64,000 nucleotides of DNA from Macrostomum hystrix (lineage: Eukaryota > Platyhelminthes > Macrostomidae): NCBI GenBank assembly GCA_950097015.1, contig CATNEN010000038.1, positions 8,504,001 through 8,568,000 on the forward strand. The letters are read 5' to 3'. The notes beneath the pieces were generated by a model, which saw nothing but the letters and a program-made list of their open reading frames with translations, searched no databases and was not told the DNA's origin. This document shows, one piece after another, positions 12,369-25,300 of this stretch (position 1 is its first letter; each line of letters begins with the position of its first letter). The translations under genes and the position numbers were made by a program.

Positions 12369-13068
12369 GACACACAATATTACATAAATGAGTACACAGA
12401 CCCACAATATTACATAAATGAGTACACAGACCCACAATATTACATGAATGAGTACACAGACACACAATATTACATGAATGAGTACACAGACCCACAATAT
12501 TACATGAATGAGTACACAGACCCACAATATTACATAAATGAGTACACAGACCCACAATATTACATGAATGAGTACACAGACCCACAATATTACATGAATG
12601 AGTACACAGACACACAATATTACATGAATGAGTACACAGACCCACAATATTACATAAATGAGTACACAGACCCACAATATTACATGAATGAGTACACAGA
12701 CACACAATATTACATGAATGAGTACACAGACCCACAATATTACATGAATGAGTACACAGACACACAATATTACATAAATGAGTACACAGACCCACAATAT
12801 TACATGAATGAGCACACAGACACACAATATTACATGAATGAGTACACAGACACACAATATAACATAAATGAGTACACAGACACACAATATTACATGAATG
12901 AGTACACAGACCCACAATATTACATGAATGAGTACACAGACACACAATATTACATAAATGAGTACACAGACACACAATATTACATAAATGAGTACACAGA
13001 CACACAAAATTACATAAATGAGTACACAGACACACAATATTACATAAATGAGTACACAGACACACAAT
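12369..13068 (+). repeat. 30-bp tandem array, right block
   Basis: About 23 copies of the same 30-bp unit as 9235-10423, in the same orientation. The Gypsy fragment separates the two blocks. The first unit joins pol sequence at TATAGGACACACAATATT. Confidence 0.97.
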
Positions 13069-13315
13069 GGAATATTGGATAGAGTGAATATGTGATGGAA
13101 TATTGGATAGAGTGAATATATGATGGAATATTGGATAGAGTGAATATATGATGGAATATAGGATAGATTGAATATATGATGGAATATTGGATAGAGTGAA
13201 AATATGATGGAATATTGGATAGAGTGAATATATGATGGAATATTGGATAGAGTGAATATATGATGGAATATTGGATAGAGTGAATATATGATGGAATATT
13301 GGATAGAGTGAATAA
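13069..13315 (+). repeat. 28-bp minisatellite
   Basis: About nine copies of a 28-bp unit (TGGAATATTGGATAGAGTGA then ATATATGA) directly follow the 30-bp array. The words GGAATATTGGATAG resemble part of the next satellite only weakly. Confidence 0.95.
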
Positions 13316-13387
13316 CTGTGTGATGCTTTTTACCTAAAGCATCTAAAACCTAAACTTGGTCTAAAACCGTAGCTTGCGACGCTGGTA

Positions 13388-16300
13388 GATTGGATAGTGT
13401 GTTACAGAGTTGCAGAGTTGAATTATGGCCAATGGATAGTGTGTTGCAGAGTTGCAGAGTTGAATAATGGCCAATGGATAGTGTGTTGCAGAGTTGAATA
13501 ATGGCCAATGGATAGTGTGTTGCAGAGTTGCAGAGTTGAATAATGGCCAATGGATAGTGTGTTACAGAGTTGCAGAGTTGAATAATGGCCAATGGATAGT
13601 GTGTTGCAGAGTTGCAGAGTTGAATAATGGCCAATGGATAGTGTGTTGCAGAGTTGCAGAGTTGAATAATGGCCAATGGATAGTGTGTTGCAGAGTTGCA
13701 GACTTGAATAATGGCCAATGGATAGTGTGTTGCAGAGTTGCAGAGTTGAATAATGGCCAATGGATAGTGTGTTGCAGAGTTGCAGAGTTGAATAATGGCC
13801 AATGGATAGTATGTTGCAGAGTTCCAGAGTTGAATAATGGCCAATGGATAGTGTGTTGCAGAGTTGCAGAGTTGAATAATGGCCAATGGATAGTGTGTTG
13901 CAGAGTTGAATAATGGCCAATGGATAGTGTGTTGCAGAGTTGCAGAGTTGAATAATGGCCAATGGATAGTGTGTTGCAGAGTTGCAGAGTTGAATAATGG
14001 CCAATGGATAGTATGTTGCAGAGTTGCAGAGTTGAATAATGGCCAATGGATAGTGTGTTGCAGAGTTGCAGAGTTGAATAATGGCCAATGGATAGTGTGT
14101 TGCAGAGTTGCAGAGTTGAATAATGGCCAATGGATAGTATGTTGCAGAGTTGCAGAGTTGAATAATGGCCAATGGATAGTGTGTTGCAGAGTTGCAGAGT
14201 TGAATAATGGCCAATGGATAGTATGTTGCAGAGTTGCAGAGTTGAATAATGGCCAATGGATAGTGTGTTGCAGAGTTGCAGAGTTGAATAATGGCCAATG
14301 GATAGTGTGTTGCAGAGTTGAATAATGGCCAATGGATAGTGTGTTGCAGAGTTGCAGAGTTGAATAATGGCCAATGGATAGTGTGTTGCAGAGTTGCAGA
14401 GTTGAATAATGGCCAATGGATAGTGTGTTGCAGAGTTGCAGAGTTGAATAATGGCCAATGGATAGTGTGTTGCAGAGTTGCAGAGTTGAATAATGGCCAA
14501 TGGATAGTGTGTTACAGAGTTGCAGAGTTGAATAATGGCCAATGGATAGTGTGTTGCAGAGTTGCAGAGTTGAATAATGGCCAATGGATAGTGTGTTGCA
14601 GAGTTGCAGAGTTGAATAATGGCCAATGGATAGTGTGTTGCAGAGTTGCAGAGTTGAATAATGGCCAATGGATAGTGTGTTGCAGAGTTGCAGAGTTGAA
14701 TAATGGCCAATGGATAGTGTGTTGCAGAGTTGAATAATGGCCAATGGATAGTGTGTTGCAGAGTTGCAGAGTTGAATAATGGCCAATGGATAGTGTGTTG
14801 CAGAGTTGCAGAGTTGAATAATGGCCAATGGATAGTGTGTTGCAGAGTTGCAAAGTTGAATAATGGCCAATGGATAGTGTGTTGCAGAGTTGCAGAGTTG
14901 AATAATGGCCAATGGATAGTGTGTTGCAGAGTTGCAGAGTTGAATAATGGCCAATAGATAGTGTGTTGCAGAGTTGCAGAGTTGAACAATGGCCAATGGA
15001 TAGTATGTTACAGAGTGGCAGAGTTGAACAATGGCCAATGGATAGTATGTTACAGAGTGGCAGAGTTGAACAATGGCCAATGGATAGTGTGTTGCAGAGT
15101 TGCAGAGTTGAATAATGGCCAATGGATAGTGTGTTACAGAGTGGCAGAGTTGAATAATGGCCAATGGATAGTGTGTTGCAGAGTTGCAGAGTTGAATAAT
15201 GGCCAATGGATAGTGTGTTGCAGAGTTGCAGAGTTGAATAATGGCCAATGGATAGTGTGTTGCAGAGTTGCAGAGTTGAATAATGGCCAATGGATAGTGT
15301 GTTGCAGAGTTGCAGAGTTGAATAATGGCCAATAGATAGTGTGTTGCAGAGTTGCAGAGTTGAACAATGGCCAATGGATAGTATGTTACAGAGTGGCAGA
15401 GTTGAACAATGGCCAATGGATAGTATGTTACAGAGTGGCAGAGTTGAACAATGGCCAATGGATAGTGTGTTGCAGAGTTGCAGAGTTGAATAATGGCCAA
15501 TGGATAGTGTGTTACAGAGTGGCAGAGTTGAATAATGGCCAATGGATAGTGTGTTGCAGAGTTGCAGAGTTGAATAATGGCCAATGGATAGTGTGTTGCA
15601 GAGTTGCAGAGTTGAATAATGGCCAATGGATAGTGTGTTGCAGAGTTGCAGAGTTGAATAATGGCCAATGGATAGTGTGTTGCAGAGTTGCAGAGTTGAA
15701 TAATGGCCAATGGATAGTATGTTGCAGAGTGGCAGAGTTGAATAATGGCCAATGGATAGTATGTTACAGAGTGGCAGAGTTGAATAATGGCCAATGGATA
15801 GTGTGTTGCAGAGTGGCAGAGTTGAATAATGGCCAATGGATAGTATGTTACAGAGTGGCAGAGTTGAACAATGGCCAATGGATAGTATGTTACAGAGTGG
15901 CAGAGTTGAACAATGGCCAATGGATAGTGTGTTGCAGAGTTGCAGAGTTGAATAATGGCCAATGGATAGTGTGTTACAGAGTGGCAGAGTTGAATAATGG
16001 CCAATGGATAGTGTGTTGCAGAGTTGCAGAGTTGAATAATGGCCAATGGATAGTGTGTTGCAGAGTTGCAGAGTTGAATAATGGCCAATGGATAGTGTGT
16101 TGCAGAGTTGCAGAGTTGAATAATGGCCAATGGATAGTGTGTTGCAGAGTTGCAGAGTTGAATAATGGCCAATGGATAGTGTGTTGCAGAGTTGCAGAGT
16201 TGAATAATGGCCAATGGATAGTGTGTTGCAGAGTTGCAGAGTTGAATAATGGCCAATGGATAGTGTGTTACAGAGTTGCAGAGTTGAATAATGGCCAATG

Positions 16301-19300
16301 GATAGTGTGTTGCAGAGTTGCAGAGTTGAATAATGGCCAATGGATAGTGTGTTGCAGAGTTGCAGAGTTGAATAAAGGCCAATGGATAGTGTGTTGCAGA
16401 GTTGCAGAGTTGAATAAAGGCCAATGGATAGTGTGTTGCAGAGTTGCAGAGTTGAATAATGGCCAATGGATAGTATGTTACAGAGTTGCAGAGTTGAATA
16501 ACGGCAAATGGATAGTATGTTACAGAGTTGCAGAGTTGAATAACGGCCAATGGATAGTATGTTGCAGAGTTGCAGAGTTGAATAATGGCCAATGGATAGT
16601 GTGTTGCAGAGTTGCAGAGTTGAATAATGGCCAATGGATAGTATGTTGCAGAGTTGCAGAGTTGAATAACGGCCAATGGATAGTATGTTGCAGAGTTGCA
16701 GAGTTGAATAAAGGCCAATGGATAGTGTGTTGCAGAGTTGCAGATTTGAATAATGGCCAATGGATAGTATGTTGCAGAGTTGCAGAGTTGAATAATGGCC
16801 AATGGATAGTGTGTTGCAGAGTTGCAGAGTTGAATAATGGCCAATGGATAGTGTGTTGCAGAGTTGCAGAGTTGAATAATGGCCAATGGATAGTGTGTTG
16901 CAGAGTTGCAGAGTTGAATAATGGCCAATGGATAGTGTGTTGCAGAGTTGAATAATGGCCAATGGATAGTGTGTTGCAGAGTTGAATAATGGCCAATGGA
17001 TAGTGTGTTGCAGAGTTGCAGAGTTGAATAACGGCCAATGGATAGTGTGTTGCAGAGTTGCAGAGTTGAATAATGGCCAATGGATAGTGTGTTGCAGAGT
17101 TGCAGAGTTGAATAATGGCCAATGGATAGTGTGTTGCAGAGTTGCAGAGTTGAATAATGGCCAATGGATAGTGTGTTGCAGAGTTGCAGATTTGAATAAT
17201 GGCCAATGGATAGTGTGTTGCAGAGTTGAATAATGGCCAATGGATAGTGTGTTGCAGAGTTGCAGAGTTGAATAATGGCCAATGGATAGTGTGTTGCAGA
17301 GTTGCAGAGTTGAATAATGGCCAATGGATAGTGTGTTGCAGAGTTGCAGAGTTGAATAATGGCCAATGGATAGTATGTTGCAGAGTTGAATAATGGCCAA
17401 TGGATAGTGTGTTGCAGAGTTGCAGAGTTGAATAATGGCCAATGGATAGTGTGTTGCAGAGTTGAATAATGGCCAATGGATAGTGTGTTGCAGAGTTGCA
17501 GAGTTGAATAATGGCCAATGGATAGTGTGTTGCAGAGTTGCAGAGTTGAATAATGGCCAATGGATAGTATGTTACAGAGTTGCAGAGTTGAACAATGGCC
17601 AATGGATAGTATGTTGCAGAGTTGCAGAGTTGAATAATGGCCAATGGATAGTGTGTTGCAGAGTTGCAGAGTTGAATAATGGCCAATGGATAGTGTGTTG
17701 CAGAGTTGCAGAGTTGAATAATGGCCAATAGATAGTGTGTTGCAGAGTTGCAGAGTTGAATAATGGCCAATGGATAGTGTGTTGCAGAGTTGCAGAGTTG
17801 AATAATGGCCAATGGATAGTATGTTGCAGAGTTGCAGAGTTGAATAATGGCCAATGGATAGTGTGTTGCAGAGTTGCAGAGTTGAATAATGGCCAATGGA
17901 TAGTGTGTTACAGAGTTGCAGAGTTGAATAATGGCCAATGGATAGTGTGTTGCAGAGTTGCAGAGTTGAATAATGGCCAATGGATAGTGTGTTGCAGAGT
18001 TGCAGAGTTGAATAATGGCCAATGGATAGTATGTTGCAGAGTTGCAGAGTTGAATAATGGCCAATGGATAGTGTGTTGCAGAGTTGAATAATGGCCAATG
18101 GATAGTATGTTGCAGAGTTGAATAATGGCCAATGGATAGTGTGTTGCAGAGTTGAATAATGGCCAATGGATAGTGTGTTGCAGAGTTGAATAATGGCCAA
18201 TGGATAGTGTGTTGCAGAGTTGCAGAGTTGAATAATGGCCAATGGATAGTGTGTTGCAGAGTTGCAGAGTTGAATAATGACCAATGGATAGTATGTTGCA
18301 GAGTTGCAGAGTTGAATAATGGCCAATGGATAGTGTGTTGCAGAGTTGCAGAGTTGAATAATGGCCAATGGATAGTGTGTTGCAGAGTTGCAGAGTTGAA
18401 TAATGGCCAATGGATAGTATGTTGCAGAGTTGCAGAGTTGAATAATGGCCAATGGATAGTGTGTTGCAGAGTTGCAGAGTTGAATAATGGCCAATGGATA
18501 GTATGTTGCAGAGTTGCAGAGTTGAATAATGGCCAATGGATAGTGTGTTGCAGAGTTGCAGAGTTGAATAATGGCCAATGGATAGTGTGTTGCAGAGTTG
18601 CAGAGTTGAATAATGGCCAATGGATAGTGTGTTGCAGAGTTGCAGAGTTGAATAATGGCCAATGGATAGTGTGTTGCAGAGTTGCAGAGTTGAATAATGG
18701 CCAATGGATAGTGTGTTGCAGAGTTGCAGAGTTGAATAATGGCCAATGGATAGTATGTTGCAGAGTTGCAGAGTTGAATAATGGCCAATGGATAGTGTGT
18801 TGCAGAGTTGCAGAGTTGAATAATGGCCAATGGATAGTGTGTTGCAGAGTTGAATAATGGCCAATGGATAGTGTGTTGCAGAGTTGCAGAGTTGAATAAT
18901 GGCCAATGGATAGTGTGTTGCAGAGTTGCAGAGTTGAATAATGGCCAATGGATAGTGTGTTGCAGAGTTGCAGAGTTGAATAATGGCCAATGGATAGTGT
19001 GTTGCAGAGTTGCAGAGTTGAATAATGGCCAATGGATAGTGTGTTACAGAGTTGCAGAGTTGAATAATGGCCAATGGATAGTGTGTTGCAGAGTTGCAGA
19101 GTTGAATAATGGCCAATGGATAGTGTGTTGCAGAGTTGCAGAGTTGAATAATGGCCAATGGATAGTGTGTTGCAGAGTTGCAGAGTTGAATAATGGCCAA
19201 TGGATAGTGTGTTGCAGAGTTGCAGAGTTGAATAATGGCCAATGGATAGTGTGTTGCAGAGTTGAATAATGGCCAATGGATAGTGTGTTGCAGAGTTGCA

Positions 19301-22300
19301 GAGTTGAATAATGGCCAATGGATAGTGTGTTGCAGAGTTGAATAATGGCCAATGGATAGTGTGTTGCAGAGTTGCAGAGTTGAATAATGGCCAATGGATA
19401 GTGTGTTGCAGAGTTGCAGAGTTGAATAATGGCCAATGGATAGTGTGTTGCAGAGTTGCAGAGTTGAATAATGGCCAATGGATAGTGTGTTGCAGAGTTG
19501 CAAAGTTGAATAATGGCCAATGGATAGTGTGTTGCAGAGTTGCAGAGTTGAATAATGGCCAATGGATAGTGTGTTGCAGAGTTGCAGAGTTGAATAATGG
19601 CCAATAGATAGTGTGTTGCAGAGTTGCAGAGTTGAATAATGGCCAATGGATAGTGTGTTGCAGAGTTGCAGAGTTGAATAATGGCCAATGGATAGTGTGT
19701 TGCAGAGTTGCAGAGTTGAATAATGGCCAATGGATAGTGTGTTGCAGAGTTGCAGAGTTGAATAATGGCCAATGGATAGTGTGTTACAGAGTTGCAGAGT
19801 TGAATAATGGCCAATGGATAGTGTGTTGCAGAGTTGCAGAGTTGAATAATGGCCAATGGATAGTGTGTTGCAGAGTTGCAGAGTTGAATAAAGGCCAATG
19901 GATAGTGTGTTGCAGAGTTGCAGAGTTGAATAAAGGCCAATGGATAGTGTGTTGCAGAGTTGCAGAGTTGAATAATGGCCAATGGATAGTGTGTTACAGA
20001 GTTGCAGAGTTGAATAACGGCCAATGGATAGTATGTTACAGAGTTGCAGAGTTGAATAACGGCCAATGGATAGTATGTTGCAGAGTTGCAGAGTTGAATA
20101 ATGGCCAATGGATAGTGTGTTGCAGAGTTGCAGAGTTGAATAATGGCCAATGGATAGTGTGTTGCAGAGTTGCAGAGTTGAATAATGGCCAATGGATAGT
20201 ATGTTGCAGAGTTGCAGAGTTGAATAACGGCCAATGGATAGTATGTTGCAGAGTTGCAGAGTTGAATAAAGGCCAATGGATAGTGTGTTGCAGAGTTGCA
20301 GATTTGAATAATGGCCAATGGATAGTATGTTGCAGAGTTGCAGAGTTGAATAATGGCCAATGGATAGTGTGTTGCAGAGTTGCAGAGTTGAATAATGGCC
20401 AATGGATAGTGTGTTGCAGAGTTGAATAATGGCCAATGGATAGTGTGTTACAGAGTGGCAGAGTTGAATAATGGCCAATGGATAGTGTGTTACAGAGTTG
20501 CAGAGTTGAATAATGGCCAATGGATAGTGTGTTGCAGAGTTGAATAATGGCCAATGGATAGTGTGTTGCAGAGTTGCAGAGTTGAATAACGGCCAATGGA
20601 TAGTGTGTTGCAGAGTTGCAGAGTTGAATAATGGCCAATGGATAGTGTGTTGCAGAGTTGCAGAGTTGAATAATGGCCAATGGATAGTGTGTTGCAGAGT
20701 TGCAGAGTTGAATAATGGCCAATGGATAGTGTGTTGCAGAGTTGCAGATTTGAATAATGGCCAATGGATAGTGTGTTGCAGAGTTGAATAATGGCCAATG
20801 GATAGTGTGTTGCAGAGTTGCAGAGTTGAATAATGGCCAATGGATAGTGTGTTGCAGAGTTGCAGAGTTGAATAATGGCCAATGGATAGTGTGTTGCAGA
20901 GTTGCAGAGTTGAATAATGGCCAATGGATAGTGTGTTGCAGAGTTGCAGAGTTGAATAATGGCCAATGGATAGTGTGTTGCAGAGTTGAATAATGGCCAA
21001 TGGATAGTGTGTTGCAGAGTTGCAGAGTTGAATAATGGCCAATGGATAGTGTGTTGCAGAGTTGCAGAGTTGAATAATGGCCAATGGATAGTATGTTACA
21101 GAGTTGCAGAGTTGAACAATGGCCAATGGATAGTATGTTGCAGAGTTGCAGAGTTGAATAATGGCCAATGGATAGTGTGTTGCAGAGTTGCAGAGTTGAA
21201 TAATGGCCAATGGATAGTGTGTTGCAGAGTTGCAGAGTTGAATAATGGCCAATAGATAGTGTGTTGCAGAGTTGCAGAGTTGAATAATGGCCAATGGATA
21301 GTGTGTTGCAGAGTTGCAGAGTTGAATAATGGCCAATGGATAGTATGTTGCAGAGTTGCAGAGTTGAATAATGGCCAATGGATAGTGTGTTGCAGAGTTG
21401 CAGAGTTGAATAATGGCCAATGGATAGTGTGTTACAGAGTTGCAGAGTTGAATAATGGCCAATGGATAGTGTGTTGCAGAGTTGCAGAGTTGAATAATGG
21501 CCAATGGATAGTGTGTTGCAGAGTTGCAGAGTTGAATAATGGCCAATGGATAGTATGTTGCAGAGTTGCAGAGTTGAATAATGGCCAATGGATAGTGTGT
21601 TGCAGAGTTGAATAATGGCCAATGGATAGTATGTTGCAGAGTTGAATAATGGCCAATGGATAGTGTGTTGCAGAGTTGAATAATGGCCAATGGATAGTGT
21701 GTTGCAGAGTTGAATAATGGCCAATGGATAGTGTGTTGCAGAGTTGCAGAGTTGAATAATGGCCAATGGATAGTGTGTTGCAGAGTTGCAGAGTTGAATA
21801 ATGACCAATGGATAGTATGTTGCAGAGTTGCAGAGTTGAATAATGGCCAATGGATAGTGTGTTGCAGAGTTGCAGAGTTGAATAATGGCCAATGGATAGT
21901 GTGTTGCAGAGTTGCAGAGTTGAATAATGGCCAATGGATAGTATGTTGCAGAGTTGCAGAGTTGAATAATGGCCAATGGATAGTGTGTTGCAGAGTTGCA
22001 GAGTTGAATAATGGCCAATGGATAGTATGTTGCAGAGTTGCAGAGTTGAATAATGGCCAATGGATAGTGTGTTGCAGAGTTGCAGAGTTGAATAATGGCC
22101 AATGGATAGTGTGTTGCAGAGTTGCAGAGTTGAATAATGGCCAATGGATAGTGTGTTGCAGAGTTGCAGAGTTGAATAATGGCCAATGGATAGTGTGTTG
22201 CAGAGTTGCAGAGTTGAATAATGGCCAATGGATAGTGTGTTGCAGAGTTGCAGAGTTGAATAATGGCCAATGGATAGTATGTTGCAGAGTTGCAGAGTTG

Positions 22301-25300
22301 AATAATGGCCAATGGATAGTGTGTTGCAGAGTTGCAGAGTTGAATAATGGCCAATGGATAGTGTGTTGCAGAGTTGAATAATGGCCAATGGATAGTGTGT
22401 TGCAGAGTTGCAGAGTTGAATAATGGCCAATGGATAGTGTGTTGCAGAGTTGCAGAGTTGAATAATGGCCAATGGATAGTGTGTTGCAGAGTTGCAGAGT
22501 TGAATAATGGCCAATGGATAGTGTGTTGCAGAGTTGCAGAGTTGAATAATGGCCAATGGATAGTGTGTTACAGAGTTGCAGAGTTGAATAATGGCCAATG
22601 GATAGTGTGTTGCAGAGTTGCAGAGTTGAATAATGGCCAATGGATAGTGTGTTGCAGAGTTGCAGAGTTGAATAATGGCCAATGGATAGTGTGTTGCAGA
22701 GTTGCAGAGTTGAATAATGGCCAATGGATAGTGTGTTGCAGAGTTGCAGAGTTGAATAATGGCCAATGGATAGTGTGTTGCAGAGTTGAATAATGGCCAA
22801 TGGATAGTGTGTTGCAGAGTTGCAGAGTTGAATAATGGCCAATGGATAGTGTGTTGCAGAGTTGAATAATGGCCAATGGATAGTGTGTTGCAGAGTTGCA
22901 GAGTTGAATAATGGCCAATGGATAGTGTGTTGCAGAGTTGCAGAGTTGAATAATGGCCAATGGATAGTGTGTTGCAGAGTTGCAGAGTTGAATAATGGCC
23001 AATGGATAGTGTGTTGCAGAGTTGCAAAGTTGAATAATGGCCAATGGATAGTGTGTTGCAGAGTTGCAGAGTTGAATAATGGCCAATGGATAGTGTGTTG
23101 CAGAGTTGCAGAGTTGAATAATGGCCAATAGATAGTGTGTTGCAGAGTTGCAGAGTTGAATAATGGCCAATGGATAGTGTGTTGCAGAGTTGCAGAGTTG
23201 AATAATGGCCAATGGATAGTGTGTTGCAGAGTTGCAGAGTTGAATAATGGCCAATGGATAGTGTGTTGCAGAGTTGCAGAGTTGAATAATGGCCAATGGA
23301 TAGTGTGTTACAGAGTTGCAGAGTTGAATAATGGCCAATGGATAGTGTGTTGCAGAGTTGCAGAGTTGAATAATGGCCAATGGATAGTGTGTTGCAGAGT
23401 TGCAGAGTTGAATAAAGGCCAATGGATAGTGTGTTGCAGAGTTGCAGAGTTGAATAAAGGCCAATGGATAGTGTGTTGCAGAGTTGCAGAGTTGAATAAT
23501 GGCCAATGGATAGTGTGTTACAGAGTTGCAGAGTTGAATAACGGCCAATGGATAGTATGTTACAGAGTTGCAGAGTTGAATAACGGCCAATGGATAGTAT
23601 GTTGCAGAGTTGCAGAGTTGAACAATGGCCAATGGATAGTGTGTTGCAGAGTTGCAGAGTTGAATAATGGCCAATGGATAGTGTGTTGCAGAGTTGCAGA
23701 GTTGAATAATGGCCAATGGATAGTATGTTGCAGAGTTGCAGAGTTGAATAACGGCCAATGGATAGTATGTTGCAGAGTTGCAGAGTTGAATAAAGGCCAA
23801 TGGATAGTGTGTTGCAGAGTTGCAGATTTGAATAATGGCCAATGGATAGTATGTTGCAGAGTTGCAGAGTTGAATAATGGCCAATGGATAGTGTGTTGCA
23901 GAGTTGCAGAGTTGAATAATGGCCAATGGATAGTGTGTTGCAGAGTTGAATAATGGCCAATGGATAGTGTGTTACAGAGTGGCAGAGTTGAATAATGGCC
24001 AATGGATAGTGTGTTACAGAGTTGCAGAGTTGAATAATGGCCAATGGATAGTGTGTTGCAGAGTTGAATAATGGCCAATGGATAGTGTGTTGCAGAGTTG
24101 CAGAGTTGAATAACGGCCAATGGATAGTGTGTTGCAGAGTTGCAGAGTTGAATAATGGCCAATGGATAGTGTGTTGCAGAGTTGCAGAGTTGAATAATGG
24201 CCAATGGATAGTGTGTTGCAGAGTTGCAGAGTTGAATAATGGCCAATGGATAGTGTGTTGCAGAGTTGCAGATTTGAATAATGGCCAATGGATAGTGTGT
24301 TGCAGAGTTGAATAATGGCCAATGGATAGTGTGTTGCAGAGTTGCAGAGTTGAATAATGGCCAATGGATAGTGTGTTGCAGAGTTGCAGAGTTGAATAAT
24401 GGCCAATGGATAGTGTGTTGCAGAGTTGCAGAGTTGAATAATGGCCAATGGATAGTGTGTTGCAGAGTTGCAGAGTTGAATAATGGCCAATGGATAGTGT
24501 GTTGCAGAGTTGAATAATGGCCAATGGATAGTGTGTTGCAGAGTTGCAGAGTTGAATAATGGCCAATGGATAGTGTGTTGCAGAGTTGCAGAGTTGAATA
24601 ATGGCCAATGGATAGTATGTTACAGAGTTGCAGAGTTGAACAATGGCCAATGGATAGTATGTTGCAGAGTTGCAGAGTTGAATAATGGCCAATGGATAGT
24701 GTGTTGCAGAGTTGCAGAGTTGAATAATGGCCAATGGATAGTGTGTTGCAGAGTTGCAGAGTTGAATAATGGCCAATAGATAGTGTGTTGCAGAGTTGCA
24801 GAGTTGAATAATGGCCAATGGATAGTGTGTTGCAGAGTTGCAGAGTTGAATAATGGCCAATGGATAGTATGTTGCAGAGTTGCAGAGTTGAATAATGGCC
24901 AATGGATAGTGTGTTGCAGAGTTGCAGAGTTGAATAATGGCCAATGGATAGTGTGTTACAGAGTTGCAGAGTTGAATAATGGCCAATGGATAGTGTGTTG
25001 CAGAGTTGCAGAGTTGAATAATGGCCAATGGATAGTGTGTTGCAGAGTTGCAGAGTTGAATAATGGCCAATGGATAGTATGTTGCAGAGTTGCAGAGTTG
25101 AATAATGGCCAATGGATAGTGTGTTGCAGAGTTGAATAATGGCCAATGGATAGTGTGTTGCAGAGTTGCAGAGTTGAATAATGGCCAATGGATAGTGTGT
25201 TGCAGAGTTGCAGAGTTGAATAATGGCCAATGGATAGTGTGTTGCAGAGTTGCAGAGTTGAATAATGGCCAATGGATAGTGTGTTGCAGAGTTGCAGAGT

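Noticed and set aside
12369-13067. N-terminal extension of the Gypsy pol frame into the right repeat block
   Set aside because: The repeat is only coincidentally in frame; pol proteins have no such segment and the junction is a truncation point.
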